Assembly: GCF_001937065.1 (NCBI RefSeq)
Contig: NZ_MOWR01000006.1
Span: forward strand, 62,001 to 126,000
Direction: 5' to 3'
DNA from: Streptococcus sp. 'caviae'
Lineage (GTDB): Bacteria; Bacillota; Bacilli; Lactobacillales; Streptococcaceae
Length of the DNA: 64,000 nucleotides
Under the pieces are notes generated by a model. The model had not been told where the DNA came from. It worked only from the letters and a program-made list of their open reading frames with translations, and made no database searches. Position numbers and translations under genes: made by a program. Of this stretch, positions 17,821 through 27,450 are shown piece after piece. Position 1 is the first letter of the stretch. Every line of letters begins with the position of its first letter.

Positions 17821-18934
17821 AATAAGTAATGTGATAATTTTTAATGGTTCAAAACAAGAATTTGATAAACTGCTCCCTGAACCCGATAGCTATAAGACAT
17901 TAACAGAGTTAGCATATCAATTTGATAATGAATCAAAAAATTTGAAATTAGTTGTAGCGAATAATAATGGAGAGTATCCTAAGGAAGAGCCACCTGAAAA
18001 AATTGATGTAGAAAATTTTGTAATCGGCTCTTCTGAGTATGCTGGAGTTAATGAGCATGTCATTACTAACTTCATTAGTTTTTTATCAAAGTTTAACATT
18101 GATAATCTGTATATTCAAAATCCCCCTAAATTACTGGAAGATCAGATTATTCGATTATTCCCAAATGCTGAACAACAAAAACAAGAGTACAAAAAGTTAG
18201 AATTAGAGCATTTAAAAGAGATTAATAATAATTATGATGATATTATTTTGGGACAAAAATCGGTAAAATCTGAATTACTACAGGCACTTTTTCCGCTAAC
18301 TATAGAAAAACGTCAAAAACCTGTGGTACTATTATTCTATGGAAAGTCAGGTATAGGAAAAACTGAAACAGCTAAGTATATCTCTAAGGTGTTAGATGAA
18401 CCCATATTTAGAAAGCAATTTTCTATGTACCAAAATACTCAATTTGCAACCTATCTTTTTGGAGGCACTCATCAAGAATCTAGCTTTGCAAAGGATTTAC
18501 TAGATAGAGAATCAAATGTCTTACTACTGGATGAGTTTGATAAGGCTAATCCTGTTTTTCATAGTGCTTTTTACCAATTATTTGATGAAGGTATTTATGA
18601 AGATAGAAATTACTCGCTTCATTTAAGTCGTTCGATAATTATTTGTACCTCAAATTATACAGATTTAGCTGATATAAAAGAAAACTTAGGTGGAGCTATT
18701 TATAGTCGATTTGACAAAATCATAAAATTTTCTGATTTAAGTATGGATGTTAAAGAACAAATCGGGGAAAAAGAATATGAGAAATTTTCTAAAGAATTTG
18801 ATTATAAATTACCAAATGAAATACATGAAAGGATGAAGAAAGCTTATTCTCAATGTGATAATGTAAGACAGCTACAACATTTAGTGGAAAATACTTTATC
18901 GTTGACGATTATAAATGATAAACTAAAAAAATAG
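17813..18934 (+). CDS. AAA+ ATPase of ClpA/B type
   Basis: 373 residues. The first ~135 have no recognised domain. A linker helix and an AAA_2-type ATPase follow: Walker A GKSGIGKT (177-184), Walker B LLLDEFDKA (Asp240-Glu241), a sensor-1 region IIICTSNYTD and an arginine in IYSRFDKI. It resembles the second ATPase ring of Clp/Hsp100 proteins, without the N domain or a ClpP-binding loop that I can see. It overlaps the DUF6414 gene by 8 bp. The substrate is unknown; a phage-sensing or remodelling role is inference. Confidence 0.75.
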   Translation: MNEISNVIIFNGSKQEFDKLLPEPDSYKTLTELAYQFDNESKNLKLVVANNNGEYPKEEPPEKIDVENFVIGSSEYAGVNEHVITNFISFLSKFNIDNLYIQNPPKLLEDQIIRLFPNAEQQKQEYKKLELEHLKEINNNYDDIILGQKSVKSELLQALFPLTIEKRQKPVVLLFYGKSGIGKTETAKYISKVLDEPIFRKQFSMYQNTQFATYLFGGTHQESSFAKDLLDRESNVLLLDEFDKANPVFHSAFYQLFDEGIYEDRNYSLHLSRSIIICTSNYTDLADIKENLGGAIYSRFDKIIKFSDLSMDVKEQIGEKEYEKFSKEFDYKLPNEIHERMKKAYSQCDNVRQLQHLVENTLSLTIINDKLKK

Positions 18935-19014
18935 TATCCTTTCTAGTTTGGTAGTAAGGAACGACAGAAGTTAAATAAAACTCATTCCAATCAATTTTTT
19001 AGAAAGCCAACACT

Positions 19015-19767
19015 ATGACCTCAGTTACTCAGCGTATTAAACATATCAAACAGCCTTATGGTGGCTATTTACCGCCTAAGTTATTTTCAGTTGATGAGCT
19101 AACAGATGGTAAGGAACTTAGTGGTGAGGAGAATATTCACGCTTCGCTGGTGGGGCTTTGTGTGGACTATCTGACACGGTTCATGAATGGTACGCCGCTA
19201 GAAGAAGCTTTCAAGATTTCCTTGTACGGAGCTCTTATGATAAAAAAATCAGAGCTAGCTTCCACTTTACTTTCTCAAATTACTGGTCTTGACGATACCT
19301 CTATTATCAGTGCCTGTCAGTTAGCTGGTTTTGATGTTATCTTTAGAGCAGGTTGGCTAGGATATAAGCCTGTTGAAGAGATTGTGCCAGATGCGGCAAC
19401 GATTTTAAATATTCGTATAATGGTAGAGAGAAGTCTGGCCTTCTTTGAAGAGTACGGTCCGATTGTAAAGGACGGTTTTACATTAGAAGGTGGCTACACT
19501 GATACCATTACTGCTGGGGATGGTGATTTTTTAACATCAGATACCCTGTGGGATTTTAAGGTTTCAAAAAGTAAGCCCAACAAAGACCAGACGCTTCAGC
19601 TATTGGTATATTATCTTATGGGAATACAGTCTGTTCATCCCGAATTTCAATCTATAGAAAAATTGGGACTCTATAATCCAAGGCAGAATAAAGTTTTTCT
19701 CTTGAATATAGCTGATATTTCTGCTGATATTTTAGAAACAGTAAAAAAAGAGGTCATTAGATACTAA
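19015..19767 (+). CDS. Putative PD-(D/E)XK nuclease-like protein
   Basis: 250 residues. In the C-terminal half AGDGDFLTSDTLWDFKVSKS has a catalytic-type Asp followed by a D-x-K motif, and then NKDQTLQLLVYYLMG, the Q-motif helix seen in RecB/Cas4-like PD-(D/E)XK nucleases. The N-terminal half is helical and unknown. Codon use and composition are closer to the core genome than to the AT-rich island on its left. The ATG has only a weak ribosome site (AGAAAG). A role in DNA processing is inferred from motifs only. Confidence 0.5.
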   Translation: MTSVTQRIKHIKQPYGGYLPPKLFSVDELTDGKELSGEENIHASLVGLCVDYLTRFMNGTPLEEAFKISLYGALMIKKSELASTLLSQITGLDDTSIISACQLAGFDVIFRAGWLGYKPVEEIVPDAATILNIRIMVERSLAFFEEYGPIVKDGFTLEGGYTDTITAGDGDFLTSDTLWDFKVSKSKPNKDQTLQLLVYYLMGIQSVHPEFQSIEKLGLYNPRQNKVFLLNIADISADILETVKKEVIRY

Positions 19768-19852
19768 AATTCCAAGCGCTCAAAGGCATGTTTGAGCATT
19801 TACATCTCCCTTTAAAAGGAGTATAGTAATTAGGGTAAAGGAGTGAGAATAT

Positions 19853-20086
19853 ATGAATGCTGATGAGAAAATCATAGCTTTGGTTAAGCCTGAGTATATG
19901 GAGCGTATTCCGCGGTTGGTACGCGGGCATGCGACTAAGACGACCTGTAAGCTGATTGCGCGTGAGTTTCCCGAAGCTTATGCGGAAGCGCAAAAAGAGG
20001 GCGATTTGAGTCCTGAGGCTAAAGAAAGCCTGAGCTTAATTGTCAATGATATCTTTAAAGAGCGCATGGCTAAGCATAATTTGTGA
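19853..20086 (+). CDS. 77-residue conserved streptococcal-type protein, paralog of the 39.2 kb gene's N-terminus
   Basis: The ORF starts after AAAGGAG and encodes a basic, probably helical protein without membrane segments. Its first 60 residues (VKPEYMERIPRLVRGHATKT, FPEAYAEAQKEG) align with the first 60 of the HEPN protein gene at 39173 (VKPEYLEDSSRLRRGRATKA, FPEAYVETEREG). The family is not one I can name. The good ribosome site and the second copy argue that it is a real gene. Confidence 0.7.
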   Translation: MNADEKIIALVKPEYMERIPRLVRGHATKTTCKLIAREFPEAYAEAQKEGDLSPEAKESLSLIVNDIFKERMAKHNL

Positions 20087-20200
20087 TTGTCCTGAGTGGC
20101 AGATGTTGCTGTTAGAATAGCCAGCACCATACTTGCCAAGAAAAGGGAGATAAAGGTAAGATTGCTGCTTTTGAGCAGTCTCTGGCAGCGGTCAAACCCT

Positions 20201-20231
20201 AAAAAACGAGCTTAACACGGCTCGTTTTTTT
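20201..20231 (-). terminator. Bidirectional terminator between converging genes
   Basis: AAAAAACGAGC pairs with GCTCGTTTTTTT. A- and T-runs on both sides let it serve the gene at 19853 and the LtrA gene on the other strand. Confidence 0.8.
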
Positions 20232-20234
20232 ATC

Positions 20235-21392
20235 TTAGGAAAAATCTCTCAGGTTCTTAGTTGGATCGGGATGCGGAACATTGTTTTGCTCTCTAAGGCG
20301 TCTGCGGGTGAGCATATAGTAACGGCTGAGGCACCATCCACCTATGATTAGGATAATAGAAAGGGGCAGGACATGAGGACCTGCTATCATAAAAGCACTC
20401 AGAATGGCAGCTAATAAACCGGCAAATACTAAATATTCACGTATTGTAAATTGATAGAGTTTCTGGTTATAATAAGTGGTCAGCAGAGTTCCCAGATATA
20501 CCATCAATACACCTGTAACGAAGAGCTTAAAGCCAATCGGCGCGTGGTGATGGTCTGCTAAAAACTCTAGGCCAACTGTAAAAAAGTTGATGCCAATAAA
20601 AATCAAGATATGAACATAAAAGAGAAGGCTGGCGTTTTTGCGCGTGTGATGATTGATAGATAGGAAGGTTTGTGTCATGTAAAACATAAAGAGCATGGCC
20701 ATACCAAAAAAGAGGAGGGCACCCTGATAGAGACTTTCTGCCAGAGGATAAGTGCTGATAATGGCAATAACCGTCTCACCAAAAGTCAAAATGGTAACCA
20801 ACTGTGCCCTCTCTAAAAGATGAGGGAAATTATCGCGCTCAGTGTCTAAATGCCGTCCCAAGAAGAAGGGAAGAATGAGCGGTATCAGGTAAAGAAGGCC
20901 CAGTTCAAAGCGGCTGTGAGCAAAGGGGGTTATTAAAGGAAAGATTGCTGCTGCAGAAATCAGATTATGAGCGATAGCTGTTTTGATATCTTTTGAAAAA
21001 CCTAATTTTCGTCCTTTAAGAAAATATTGTAAAGCAATGATGGCGTAGGCGATAATGAGTAAGAGGTTAAAGAGAAAATCGGTGGCAGCTCGCTGGGGTA
21101 AAAGAGAAGGATCAAAATTGAAATTGAGAGCCATATTTCCCAGAACAAACATGAGGGTAACGACCGTGTAGATATCTGCTCGTCGGGAGTCACCGTATTT
21201 GTTGTAGTAAAACACTTCATTCATCCAGACACTGAGCAGGATGATATTACCGAGGATAAAACTCCAAACTTCTAACCAGCCGATATGCTCGATGTGAAAG
21301 GCAGCAGTCAGCTTGCTAATAGCTAGGACAACAGCCAAGTCAAAGAATAGTTCGTAGTTAGATACACGCTTAGCGCGGATAGGTGTGGACAT
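20235..21392 (-). CDS. LtrA family membrane protein
   Basis: 385 residues with about ten transmembrane helices. The N-terminal VSNYELFFDLAVVLAISKL is the hallmark of the LtrA (low temperature requirement A) family, whose molecular function is unknown. FGETVIAII in the middle is a second family motif. The C-terminal tail is basic and cytoplasmic. The reverse-strand ATG follows AAAGGAA. It is a monocistronic gene with a shared terminator. Confidence 0.85.
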   Translation of the reverse strand: MSTPIRAKRVSNYELFFDLAVVLAISKLTAAFHIEHIGWLEVWSFILGNIILLSVWMNEVFYYNKYGDSRRADIYTVVTLMFVLGNMALNFNFDPSLLPQRAATDFLFNLLLIIAYAIIALQYFLKGRKLGFSKDIKTAIAHNLISAAAIFPLITPFAHSRFELGLLYLIPLILPFFLGRHLDTERDNFPHLLERAQLVTILTFGETVIAIISTYPLAESLYQGALLFFGMAMLFMFYMTQTFLSINHHTRKNASLLFYVHILIFIGINFFTVGLEFLADHHHAPIGFKLFVTGVLMVYLGTLLTTYYNQKLYQFTIREYLVFAGLLAAILSAFMIAGPHVLPLSIILIIGGWCLSRYYMLTRRRLREQNNVPHPDPTKNLRDFS

Positions 21393-21680
21393 AGGGTTCC
21401 TTTCTAGTAAATCAATGTGATTGAGTGAAATAGCGCTTCAAAGGCAGTTGAGATGCTTAACAAAAGTTTTTGAAGTTATAGGTTCTAAGGATTCTTTTAG
21501 AAATTCAGGCATTTTTTCAAAGCAATCAATAAAGGAAGATGCTTTTGCTGATTTGATTTTTGGTCATGACTCCCTCTTTTTAATACGTTCTTAGTTTATC
21601 AAAAAACAGATAAGGATAAAAGTAAAACTAACCGAAAGCAAAGTCAGAAAAATTGCCCTATTTTTGCTATAATAAAAGGT
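21393..21680. other. Intergenic region between ltrA-like gene and uvrC
   Basis: Divergent promoters are expected here. A TATAAT-like box (TATAATAAAAGGTATG) lies directly before uvrC. No other gene or repeat is visible. Confidence 0.4.
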
Positions 21681-23459
21681 ATGAATGAACTGATAAAACA
21701 TAAGTTAGAATTGTTGCCGGACAGTCCCGGCTGCTATCTCCACAAGGATAAAAAAGGAACGATTATTTATGTGGGGAAGGCTAAAAATTTAAAGAATCGT
21801 GTGCGCAGCTATTTTCACGGCAGCCATGACACTAAGACAGAAATGCTGGTGTCAGAAATCGAGGATTTTGAATACATTGTGACGGGTTCCAATATTGAGG
21901 CCCTTCTTTTAGAAATTAATCTCATTCAGGAAAATCATCCCAAATACAACATCAGGCTCAGAGATGACAAGTCTTACCCTTTCATTAAGATTACCAATGA
22001 AAGATACCCTCGCCTGTTGATTACCCGTCAGGTCAAAAAAGATAAGGGGCATTACTTTGGTCCTTATCCTGATGTCGGTGCTGCCAATGAAATTAAAAAA
22101 CTGCTGGACAGGATTTTCCCTTTTAAGAAATGTACCAATCCTCCGGAAAAAGTTTGCTTTTACTATCATATCGGCCAGTGTTCTGCTCACACCGTCTGCC
22201 ATACTGACCAGGCCTATTACGATAAGATGATCGAAGATGTCAGCAATTTTTTAAATGGTTATGACGATAAGATTGTTAACGGGCTCAAGGAAAAAATGCA
22301 GACCATGGCTGAAAACATGGAGTTTGAGCGGGCCGCAGAGTACCGCGATCTAATCAGTGCGATTGGTGTTCTCAGAACCAAGCAGCGGGTGATGGCGCAG
22401 GACCTGATTGACCGAGACATTTTTGGCTATTATGCAGATAAGGGCTGGATGTGCGTGCAGGTCTTTTTTGTCCGGCAAGGCAAGCTCATCCAGCGTGATG
22501 TCAACATGTTTCCTTATTACAATGAGCCTGAAGAAGATTTTTTGACCTACTTGGGTCAGTTTTATCAGGACAGGCGGCATATTATTCCCAGAGAAATTTT
22601 CATTCCCAGCAACATTGATGAGGCTTTTGTCAAAGCCTTGGTGGATACTAAGGTCATTAAGCCCCAGCGCGGTGAGAAGAAGCAGTTGGTTAATCTGGCA
22701 GTGAAAAATGCCCGTGTCAGCCTGCAGCAAAAATTTGACCTGCTGGAAAAAGACCTGAAAAAAACACAAGGTGCTATTGAAAATATTGGCGACCTGCTTA
22801 ACATTCCCAAGCCGGTGCGCATCGAAGCCTTTGATAATTCCAATATTCAGGGAACCAGCCCGGTTGCGGCCATGGTTGTCTTTGAAAATGGCAAGCCCAA
22901 TAAAAAGGAATACCGTAAATATAAAATCAAAACTGTTACTGGTCCGGATGATTATGCCAGCATGCGTGAAGTTATTTACCGCAGATACAGCCGCGTCATG
23001 AAAGATGAGCTGACACCGCCGGACCTTATTATCATTGATGGGGGGCAAGGTCAGGTCAATGTTGTGCGTGATGTCATTGAAAATCAACTGGGACTTGATA
23101 TTCCTATTGCTGGTCTGCAAAAGAATGACAAGCACCAGACCCATGAACTGCTTTTTGGTGATCCGCTGGAAGTGGTGCCGCTGCCTAGAAATTCAGAAGA
23201 GTTCTTTCTCCTGCAGCGCATTCAAGACGAGGTGCACCGCTTTGCCATCACTTTTCACAGACAAGTTCGCAGTAAGAACAGCTTCAGTTCCAAGCTGGAC
23301 GGCATTGCAGGCCTTGGACCCAAGCGCAAGCAGCTGCTGCTGAAACACTTCAAGAGCCTGACCAAGATTAAAGCAGCCAGCCTAGATGAGCTGACAGCCT
23401 TAGGAATCCCACAGAAAGTCGCAGAAAATGTGCAGGAGAAGCTGCAGGAAAAAGAGTAA
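21681..23459 (+). CDS. uvrC: Excinuclease ABC subunit C
   Basis: 592 residues of normal UvrC length. The N-terminal GIY-YIG nuclease ([20 protein letters not shown]) makes the 3' incision. It is followed by a UVR motif near residue 205 and the RNase H-like nuclease domain ([30 protein letters not shown]). Two C-terminal helix-hairpin-helix motifs ([17 protein letters not shown]) make the 5' incision. It acts with UvrAB in nucleotide excision repair. The ATG has no strong Shine-Dalgarno site; AAAAGG is 3 bases away. Confidence 0.97.
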   Translation: MNELIKHKLELLPDSPGCYLHKDKKGTIIYVGKAKNLKNRVRSYFHGSHDTKTEMLVSEIEDFEYIVTGSNIEALLLEINLIQENHPKYNIRLRDDKSYPFIKITNERYPRLLITRQVKKDKGHYFGPYPDVGAANEIKKLLDRIFPFKKCTNPPEKVCFYYHIGQCSAHTVCHTDQAYYDKMIEDVSNFLNGYDDKIVNGLKEKMQTMAENMEFERAAEYRDLISAIGVLRTKQRVMAQDLIDRDIFGYYADKGWMCVQVFFVRQGKLIQRDVNMFPYYNEPEEDFLTYLGQFYQDRRHIIPREIFIPSNIDEAFVKALVDTKVIKPQRGEKKQLVNLAVKNARVSLQQKFDLLEKDLKKTQGAIENIGDLLNIPKPVRIEAFDNSNIQGTSPVAAMVVFENGKPNKKEYRKYKIKTVTGPDDYASMREVIYRRYSRVMKDELTPPDLIIIDGGQGQVNVVRDVIENQLGLDIPIAGLQKNDKHQTHELLFGDPLEVVPLPRNSEEFFLLQRIQDEVHRFAITFHRQVRSKNSFSSKLDGIAGLGPKRKQLLLKHFKSLTKIKAASLDELTALGIPQKVAENVQEKLQEKE

Positions 23460-23465
23460 GAGGAG

Positions 23466-23492
23466 AACTGGCAAAAAATGCAGCCAGTTTTT
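23466..23492 (+). terminator. Terminator after uvrC
   Basis: AACTGGC pairs with GCCAGTT, followed by TTT, immediately after uvrC. Confidence 0.65.
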
Positions 23493-23581
23493 CCTGTTGA
23501 AGCTGCTGAAAATAGGCAACTACGTAAATTTAATGTAGAAGAGAAAAAGCAAAGCCCTTGAGGGCAAATAAGGAGACACTT

Positions 23582-24277
23582 ATGCCAACAAACAACTTTG
23601 ATCAGCCAATTGGAGAATCAGTGCTTGATTTTATGCCCGGTCAGTTGCCGGACATCGGACAGCTCACAGGAAATTATACGATCGTTGAACCTCTGAATGC
23701 GGACAGGCATTTTGAGGATGCCTATACTTTTTATGGTCCTGACAGTCCTAAAGAACAGTGGACCTATCTGCCAATTGATCATTTTGAAAACAAAGAAGAT
23801 TTTAGAGATTATTTTGAAGGGATGGCTGATTCCAAGGATCCTTACTACTTGGCCATTTTAGATAAGGAGAGTCACAAGGTAATAGGAACATTTTCTCTCA
23901 TGCGAATAGATACTAAAAATCGTGTGATTGAAATGGGCTGGGTTCTTTACGGTCCGGAACTGAAACAGTCGCGAATGGCGACTGAGGCGCAGTATCTGGT
24001 TATGTGTTACGTTTTTGAAGAACTGCATTACCGCCGCTATGAATGGAAGTGCGACAGCCTGAATGCGCCTTCTAATCATGCAGCTAAGCGTCTGGGCTTT
24101 ACCTTTGAAGGCACCTTTCGGCGGGCAGCAGTTTATAAAAACCGCAGCCGCGATACCAATTGGTATTCCATGCTGGAAGAAGAGTACCAAGCTATGAAAG
24201 CTAAGTTTGACAACTGGCTGCTTCCGGCAAATTTTGATGAACAAGGCTGTCAGATTACCTCTTTGAATGCAGACTAG
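23582..24277 (+). CDS. GNAT-family acetyltransferase (RimL-like)
   Basis: 231 residues from the ATG behind AAGGAG; an upstream in-frame start lacks a site. The N-terminal third is an extension. The GNAT fold follows, with VIGTFSLMRID, a possible acetyl-CoA loop in QSRMATEA, and CDSLNAPSNHAAKRLGF, the typical RimL/RimJ end of the fold. The substrate, a protein N-terminus or small amine, is not known. Same-strand genes follow at short distances. Confidence 0.85.
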   Translation: MPTNNFDQPIGESVLDFMPGQLPDIGQLTGNYTIVEPLNADRHFEDAYTFYGPDSPKEQWTYLPIDHFENKEDFRDYFEGMADSKDPYYLAILDKESHKVIGTFSLMRIDTKNRVIEMGWVLYGPELKQSRMATEAQYLVMCYVFEELHYRRYEWKCDSLNAPSNHAAKRLGFTFEGTFRRAAVYKNRSRDTNWYSMLEEEYQAMKAKFDNWLLPANFDEQGCQITSLNAD

Positions 24278-24346
24278 TGATGCGGTATGGTATCAACTCT
24301 TACGACGACCTGCTGGAGTGCTTCAAGACAAATAAAGGAGAAAAAT

Positions 24347-24721
24347 ATGCTGCAGCTTAAACCGATGACTGAAACGTTTTCTATCTGCCAAGTGCCAGAT
24401 TATTCGCAAGTTAATTTTGAGAGTGAATTTTTCTTTCTCGCTCAGACCGATGAAGAGAAATCTTTGGTATGTCTGAGTGCTGATGTACCTGCCAATGCGA
24501 TACAGGCAGATGCGAACTGGTCAGCCTTTCGCATTGAAGGGATTCTGGATTTTTCTCTGGTAGGGATTCTTTCCAAGTTATCTGGTCTTTTAGCGGATCA
24601 AGGTATTGGTCTCTTTGCGGTATCAACTTACAATACCGATTATATTTTGACTAAGACAAAAGATTTTAAACGGGCTCTGGCTGTTTTGAAGCAGGCAGGT
24701 TATAAAGTGGAAGAGAGATGA
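24347..24721 (+). CDS. ACT domain-containing protein
   Basis: 124 residues from the ATG behind AAAGGAG. The C-terminal half has the ACT pattern FSLVGILSKLSGLLADQGIG followed by VSTYNTDYILTK, typical of the two-ACT-module CASTOR-like proteins that bind amino acids. No enzyme domain is attached. It is probably a small-molecule sensor and may be cotranscribed with the acetyltransferase gene 70 bp upstream. Confidence 0.8.
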   Translation: MLQLKPMTETFSICQVPDYSQVNFESEFFFLAQTDEEKSLVCLSADVPANAIQADANWSAFRIEGILDFSLVGILSKLSGLLADQGIGLFAVSTYNTDYILTKTKDFKRALAVLKQAGYKVEER

Positions 24722-24869
24722 CCAAGCTGATGGTGTCATCTCTTTGACTTGAGGAAAGTTGTCATTATACTTTTCTCTGTTTTTATGATAAACTGAGGGC
24801 AGTTTTTGAAAATAAGATTTTTAAGACCGATTATGCTGATGATTATCTTTCAGTGAAAGGGGCTCATGA

Positions 24870-25196
24870 ATGACGAAAAAAAGTGATGATGAAAAGCAAA
24901 AACAAATCATGACAGACTACTACAATCTTTTGCTCAATCCGGATATTTATCCGGAAGAACGTGAGCTGCTGTTGGACTATAAGCAGGAAGTGGAGGCCGT
25001 GCGTGATTTTTCAAGACAGTCTTACCGCCTCTGCAGAGAATTAGAGCGTTTGTCATTGAAGTATTTGCAGAGAAAAAAAGGTTTATCCGAACCTGTTAAA
25101 GCTTTTTACGACGCTCTTAGCGACTTCAAAGAAACAGAACTGAGAAACAATGAAATTGCCAAAGGGATTATTGCAGCCTCTGCCACTTGGCTATAG
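24870..25196 (+). CDS. Bacteriocin immunity-like protein (EntA-immunity fold)
   Basis: 108 residues, all predicted helical and rich in charged residues, with no membrane segment. Size, spacing of helices and the IYPEERELLLDYKQE region suggest the enterocin A immunity family, whose members are cytoplasmic four-helix bundles that protect against class II bacteriocins. GAAAGGGG precedes the ATG. There is no bacteriocin gene next to it, so it may be an orphan immunity gene as often found in streptococci. Confidence 0.55.
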   Translation: MTKKSDDEKQKQIMTDYYNLLLNPDIYPEERELLLDYKQEVEAVRDFSRQSYRLCRELERLSLKYLQRKKGLSEPVKAFYDALSDFKETELRNNEIAKGIIAASATWL

Positions 25197-25336
25197 ATTG
25201 AAAAGCGGGCAATCTCTTGCTTTTTCGAATGCCAAGAGAAGTTCTGCTATTTTTTCAAAGGAAAAGAGCTGAAAACAGTTTCAAAAAATGGTAGAATATA
25301 AAAGTAACTATCACCTATTAGAAGGAATATTCATCT

Positions 25337-25939
25337 ATGAAATTTTTAGAATTAAATAAAAAACGGCATGCGGTCAAAAAATTTAATGACAAGCCTGTTG
25401 ATTTAAAGGATGTCCGCACAGCGATTGAGATTGCTCAGCTGGCTCCCAGCGCCAACAATATTCAGCCTTGGAAATTTGTGATTGTCAAAGACAAAAAGGC
25501 TGCCTTGGCTGAAGATTTGCCCGCTTTAAACAAAGCTCAGGTTGAAGGTGCACAGTATGTCATTGCTTTGTTTACTGATACTGATTTGGTTCAGCGCTCC
25601 CGTAAGATTGCCCGTATTGGCAGCAAGAATCTTCCGGATGATATGATTGCTTATTACATGGAAACTCTGCCCGCTCGCTTTGCCTCTTTCGATGATAAGA
25701 CTAAGGATGAGTATCTGGCTCTTAATGCAGGACTGGTGGCTATGAACTTGGTGCTGGCTCTGACTGACCAGGGCATTGCTTCCAATATGATCCTTGGTTT
25801 TGATAAGACAGTAACAAATGAGATATTAGATGTTGATAAGCGTTTTCGTCCCGAACTTTTGATTACTGTGGGCTATACAGATGAAAAGCTTGAACCAAGC
25901 TACCGTCTGCCGGTTGATGAGATTATTGAAATACGATAG
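25337..25939 (+). CDS. Nitroreductase-family FMN oxidoreductase
   Basis: 200 residues with the nitroreductase fold: KKRHAVKKFNDKPV at the N-terminus, QLAPSANNIQPWKFVIV in the FMN-binding part, and GIASNMILGFD. It probably forms a dimer with FMN and reduces quinones or nitro compounds with NAD(P)H; the physiological substrate is unknown. GAAGGA precedes the ATG. The next gene, pepV, follows after 13 bp, so they form an operon. Confidence 0.85.
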   Translation: MKFLELNKKRHAVKKFNDKPVDLKDVRTAIEIAQLAPSANNIQPWKFVIVKDKKAALAEDLPALNKAQVEGAQYVIALFTDTDLVQRSRKIARIGSKNLPDDMIAYYMETLPARFASFDDKTKDEYLALNAGLVAMNLVLALTDQGIASNMILGFDKTVTNEILDVDKRFRPELLITVGYTDEKLEPSYRLPVDEIIEIR

Positions 25940-25952
25940 GAGAAGCTAAGCT

Positions 25953-27359
25953 ATGTTTGTAGATTTTCAAAAGGAAGTAGATAAACGCCGGGGCGATATT
26001 CTGGCTGATCTTTTTCGAATTTTACAGATCAATTCAGAGCGCGATGACAGCAAGGCTGATGCCAAGCATCCTTTTGGCCCCGGTCCTGCTCAAGCTCTGC
26101 AGCATTTTTTGAAAATGGCAGAACGCGATGGCTACGAAACTAAGAATGTAAACAATTACGCCGGTCATTTTGAATACGGTCAGGGAGATGAGGTTTTAGG
26201 TATCTTTGCGCATTTGGATGTTGTCCCTGCCGGCAGCGGCTGGAAAACATCGCCATATTTGCCTGAGATTATTAAGGGCAAGCTCTATGCGCGCGGTGCC
26301 AGTGATGATAAGGGACCGACCATTGCTTGTTACTATGGGTTAAAGATTATCAAAGACTTGGGCCTGCCGGTTTCTAAAAAGGTGCGCTTTGTTGTTGGTA
26401 CGGATGAAGAGTCCGGCTGGGCTGATATGGATTATTATTTTGAACATGTCGGTGTGCCTGAGCCTGATTTTGGCTTTTCGCCGGATGCCTATTTCCCTAT
26501 TATCAATGGTGAAAAGGGCAACATTACTGAATACCTGCATTTTGGCAACAAAAACGGCGGTTCTTTCACTCTTGAATCCTTCAAGGGCGGCCTGCGTGAA
26601 AATATGGTGCCGGAGTCAGCAGTGGCTGTCTTTACCGGCAATCTTAGCTTAGAAGACTTGCAGCTGTCTTTAGATACTTTTGCTGAATCCCACAATCTTA
26701 AAGCCAGTCTGACTGAAGACGAGGGCCGTTTTAAATTGACGGTTCACGGGAAGTCCGCTCACGGCTCTACTCCGGAAGCTGGTATCAATGGTGCTACCTA
26801 TCTGGCTCTCTTTTTATCTCGCTTTGATTTTGCCGGCGATGCCAAAGCCTATCTTGATTTGGCAGGCAAGATATTGCTGAACGATCATGCGGGTGAAAAA
26901 CTCGGCGTTGCTTTTGTCGATAAGCAGATGGGAGCTCTATCCATGAATGCCGGTGTCTTTGATTTTGACGCGGAAGCAGCAGACAATACCATTGCACTTA
27001 ATTTCCGCTATCCTCAAGGAACAGATTCACAAACCATCAAAGCAAAACTGGAACAGTTGAACGGTGTTAAAGAAGTCACCCTGTCTGAACACGAGCACAC
27101 TCCTCATTATGTACCGATGGATGATCCGTTGGTGTCAACGCTTTTGGCTGTTTATGAGAAACACACTGGTGAAAAAGGCAAGGAATGGGTTATCGGCGGC
27201 GGTACCTTTGGCCGTTTGCTGAAACGAGGTGTTGCTTTTGGCGCTATGTTCCCGCATTCTGAGGATACCATGCACCAAGCCAATGAATTTGTAGAAGTAG
27301 AAGACCTCTACAAGGCAGCAGCCATCTATGCCGAAGCTATCTATGAGCTGATCAAGTAA
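25953..27359 (+). CDS. pepV: Dipeptidase PepV
   Basis: 468 residues of the M20 metallopeptidase family. GIFAHLDVVPAG, ARGASDDKGP and GTDEESGW carry the zinc ligands and catalytic acid, and MFPHSEDTMHQANEF holds the last metal histidine. A lid domain with HGKSAHGSTPEAG lies in between. It cuts dipeptides in the cytoplasm. AGGAGAAG precedes the ATG. It is cotranscribed with the nitroreductase gene. Confidence 0.95.
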   Translation: MFVDFQKEVDKRRGDILADLFRILQINSERDDSKADAKHPFGPGPAQALQHFLKMAERDGYETKNVNNYAGHFEYGQGDEVLGIFAHLDVVPAGSGWKTSPYLPEIIKGKLYARGASDDKGPTIACYYGLKIIKDLGLPVSKKVRFVVGTDEESGWADMDYYFEHVGVPEPDFGFSPDAYFPIINGEKGNITEYLHFGNKNGGSFTLESFKGGLRENMVPESAVAVFTGNLSLEDLQLSLDTFAESHNLKASLTEDEGRFKLTVHGKSAHGSTPEAGINGATYLALFLSRFDFAGDAKAYLDLAGKILLNDHAGEKLGVAFVDKQMGALSMNAGVFDFDAEAADNTIALNFRYPQGTDSQTIKAKLEQLNGVKEVTLSEHEHTPHYVPMDDPLVSTLLAVYEKHTGEKGKEWVIGGGTFGRLLKRGVAFGAMFPHSEDTMHQANEFVEVEDLYKAAAIYAEAIYELIK

Positions 27360-27398
27360 GGAATAGACCATGTGCATGACACAATCTTACATGAAAAA

Positions 27399-27434
27399 GA
27401 AAGAACTGACGATTGCTGATCTCAGTTCTTTTTG
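27399..27434 (+). terminator. Terminator after pepV
   Basis: AAAGAACTGA pairs with TCAGTTCTTTTT across a 12-base loop. Confidence 0.8.
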
Positions 27435-27450
27435 ACAAGGGGGAGTAATT

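Noticed and set aside
22350..23144. 264-codon open frame on the minus strand
   Set aside because: It lies wholly inside uvrC on the opposite strand, without a ribosome site or known motif. It arises from the codon bias of uvrC.
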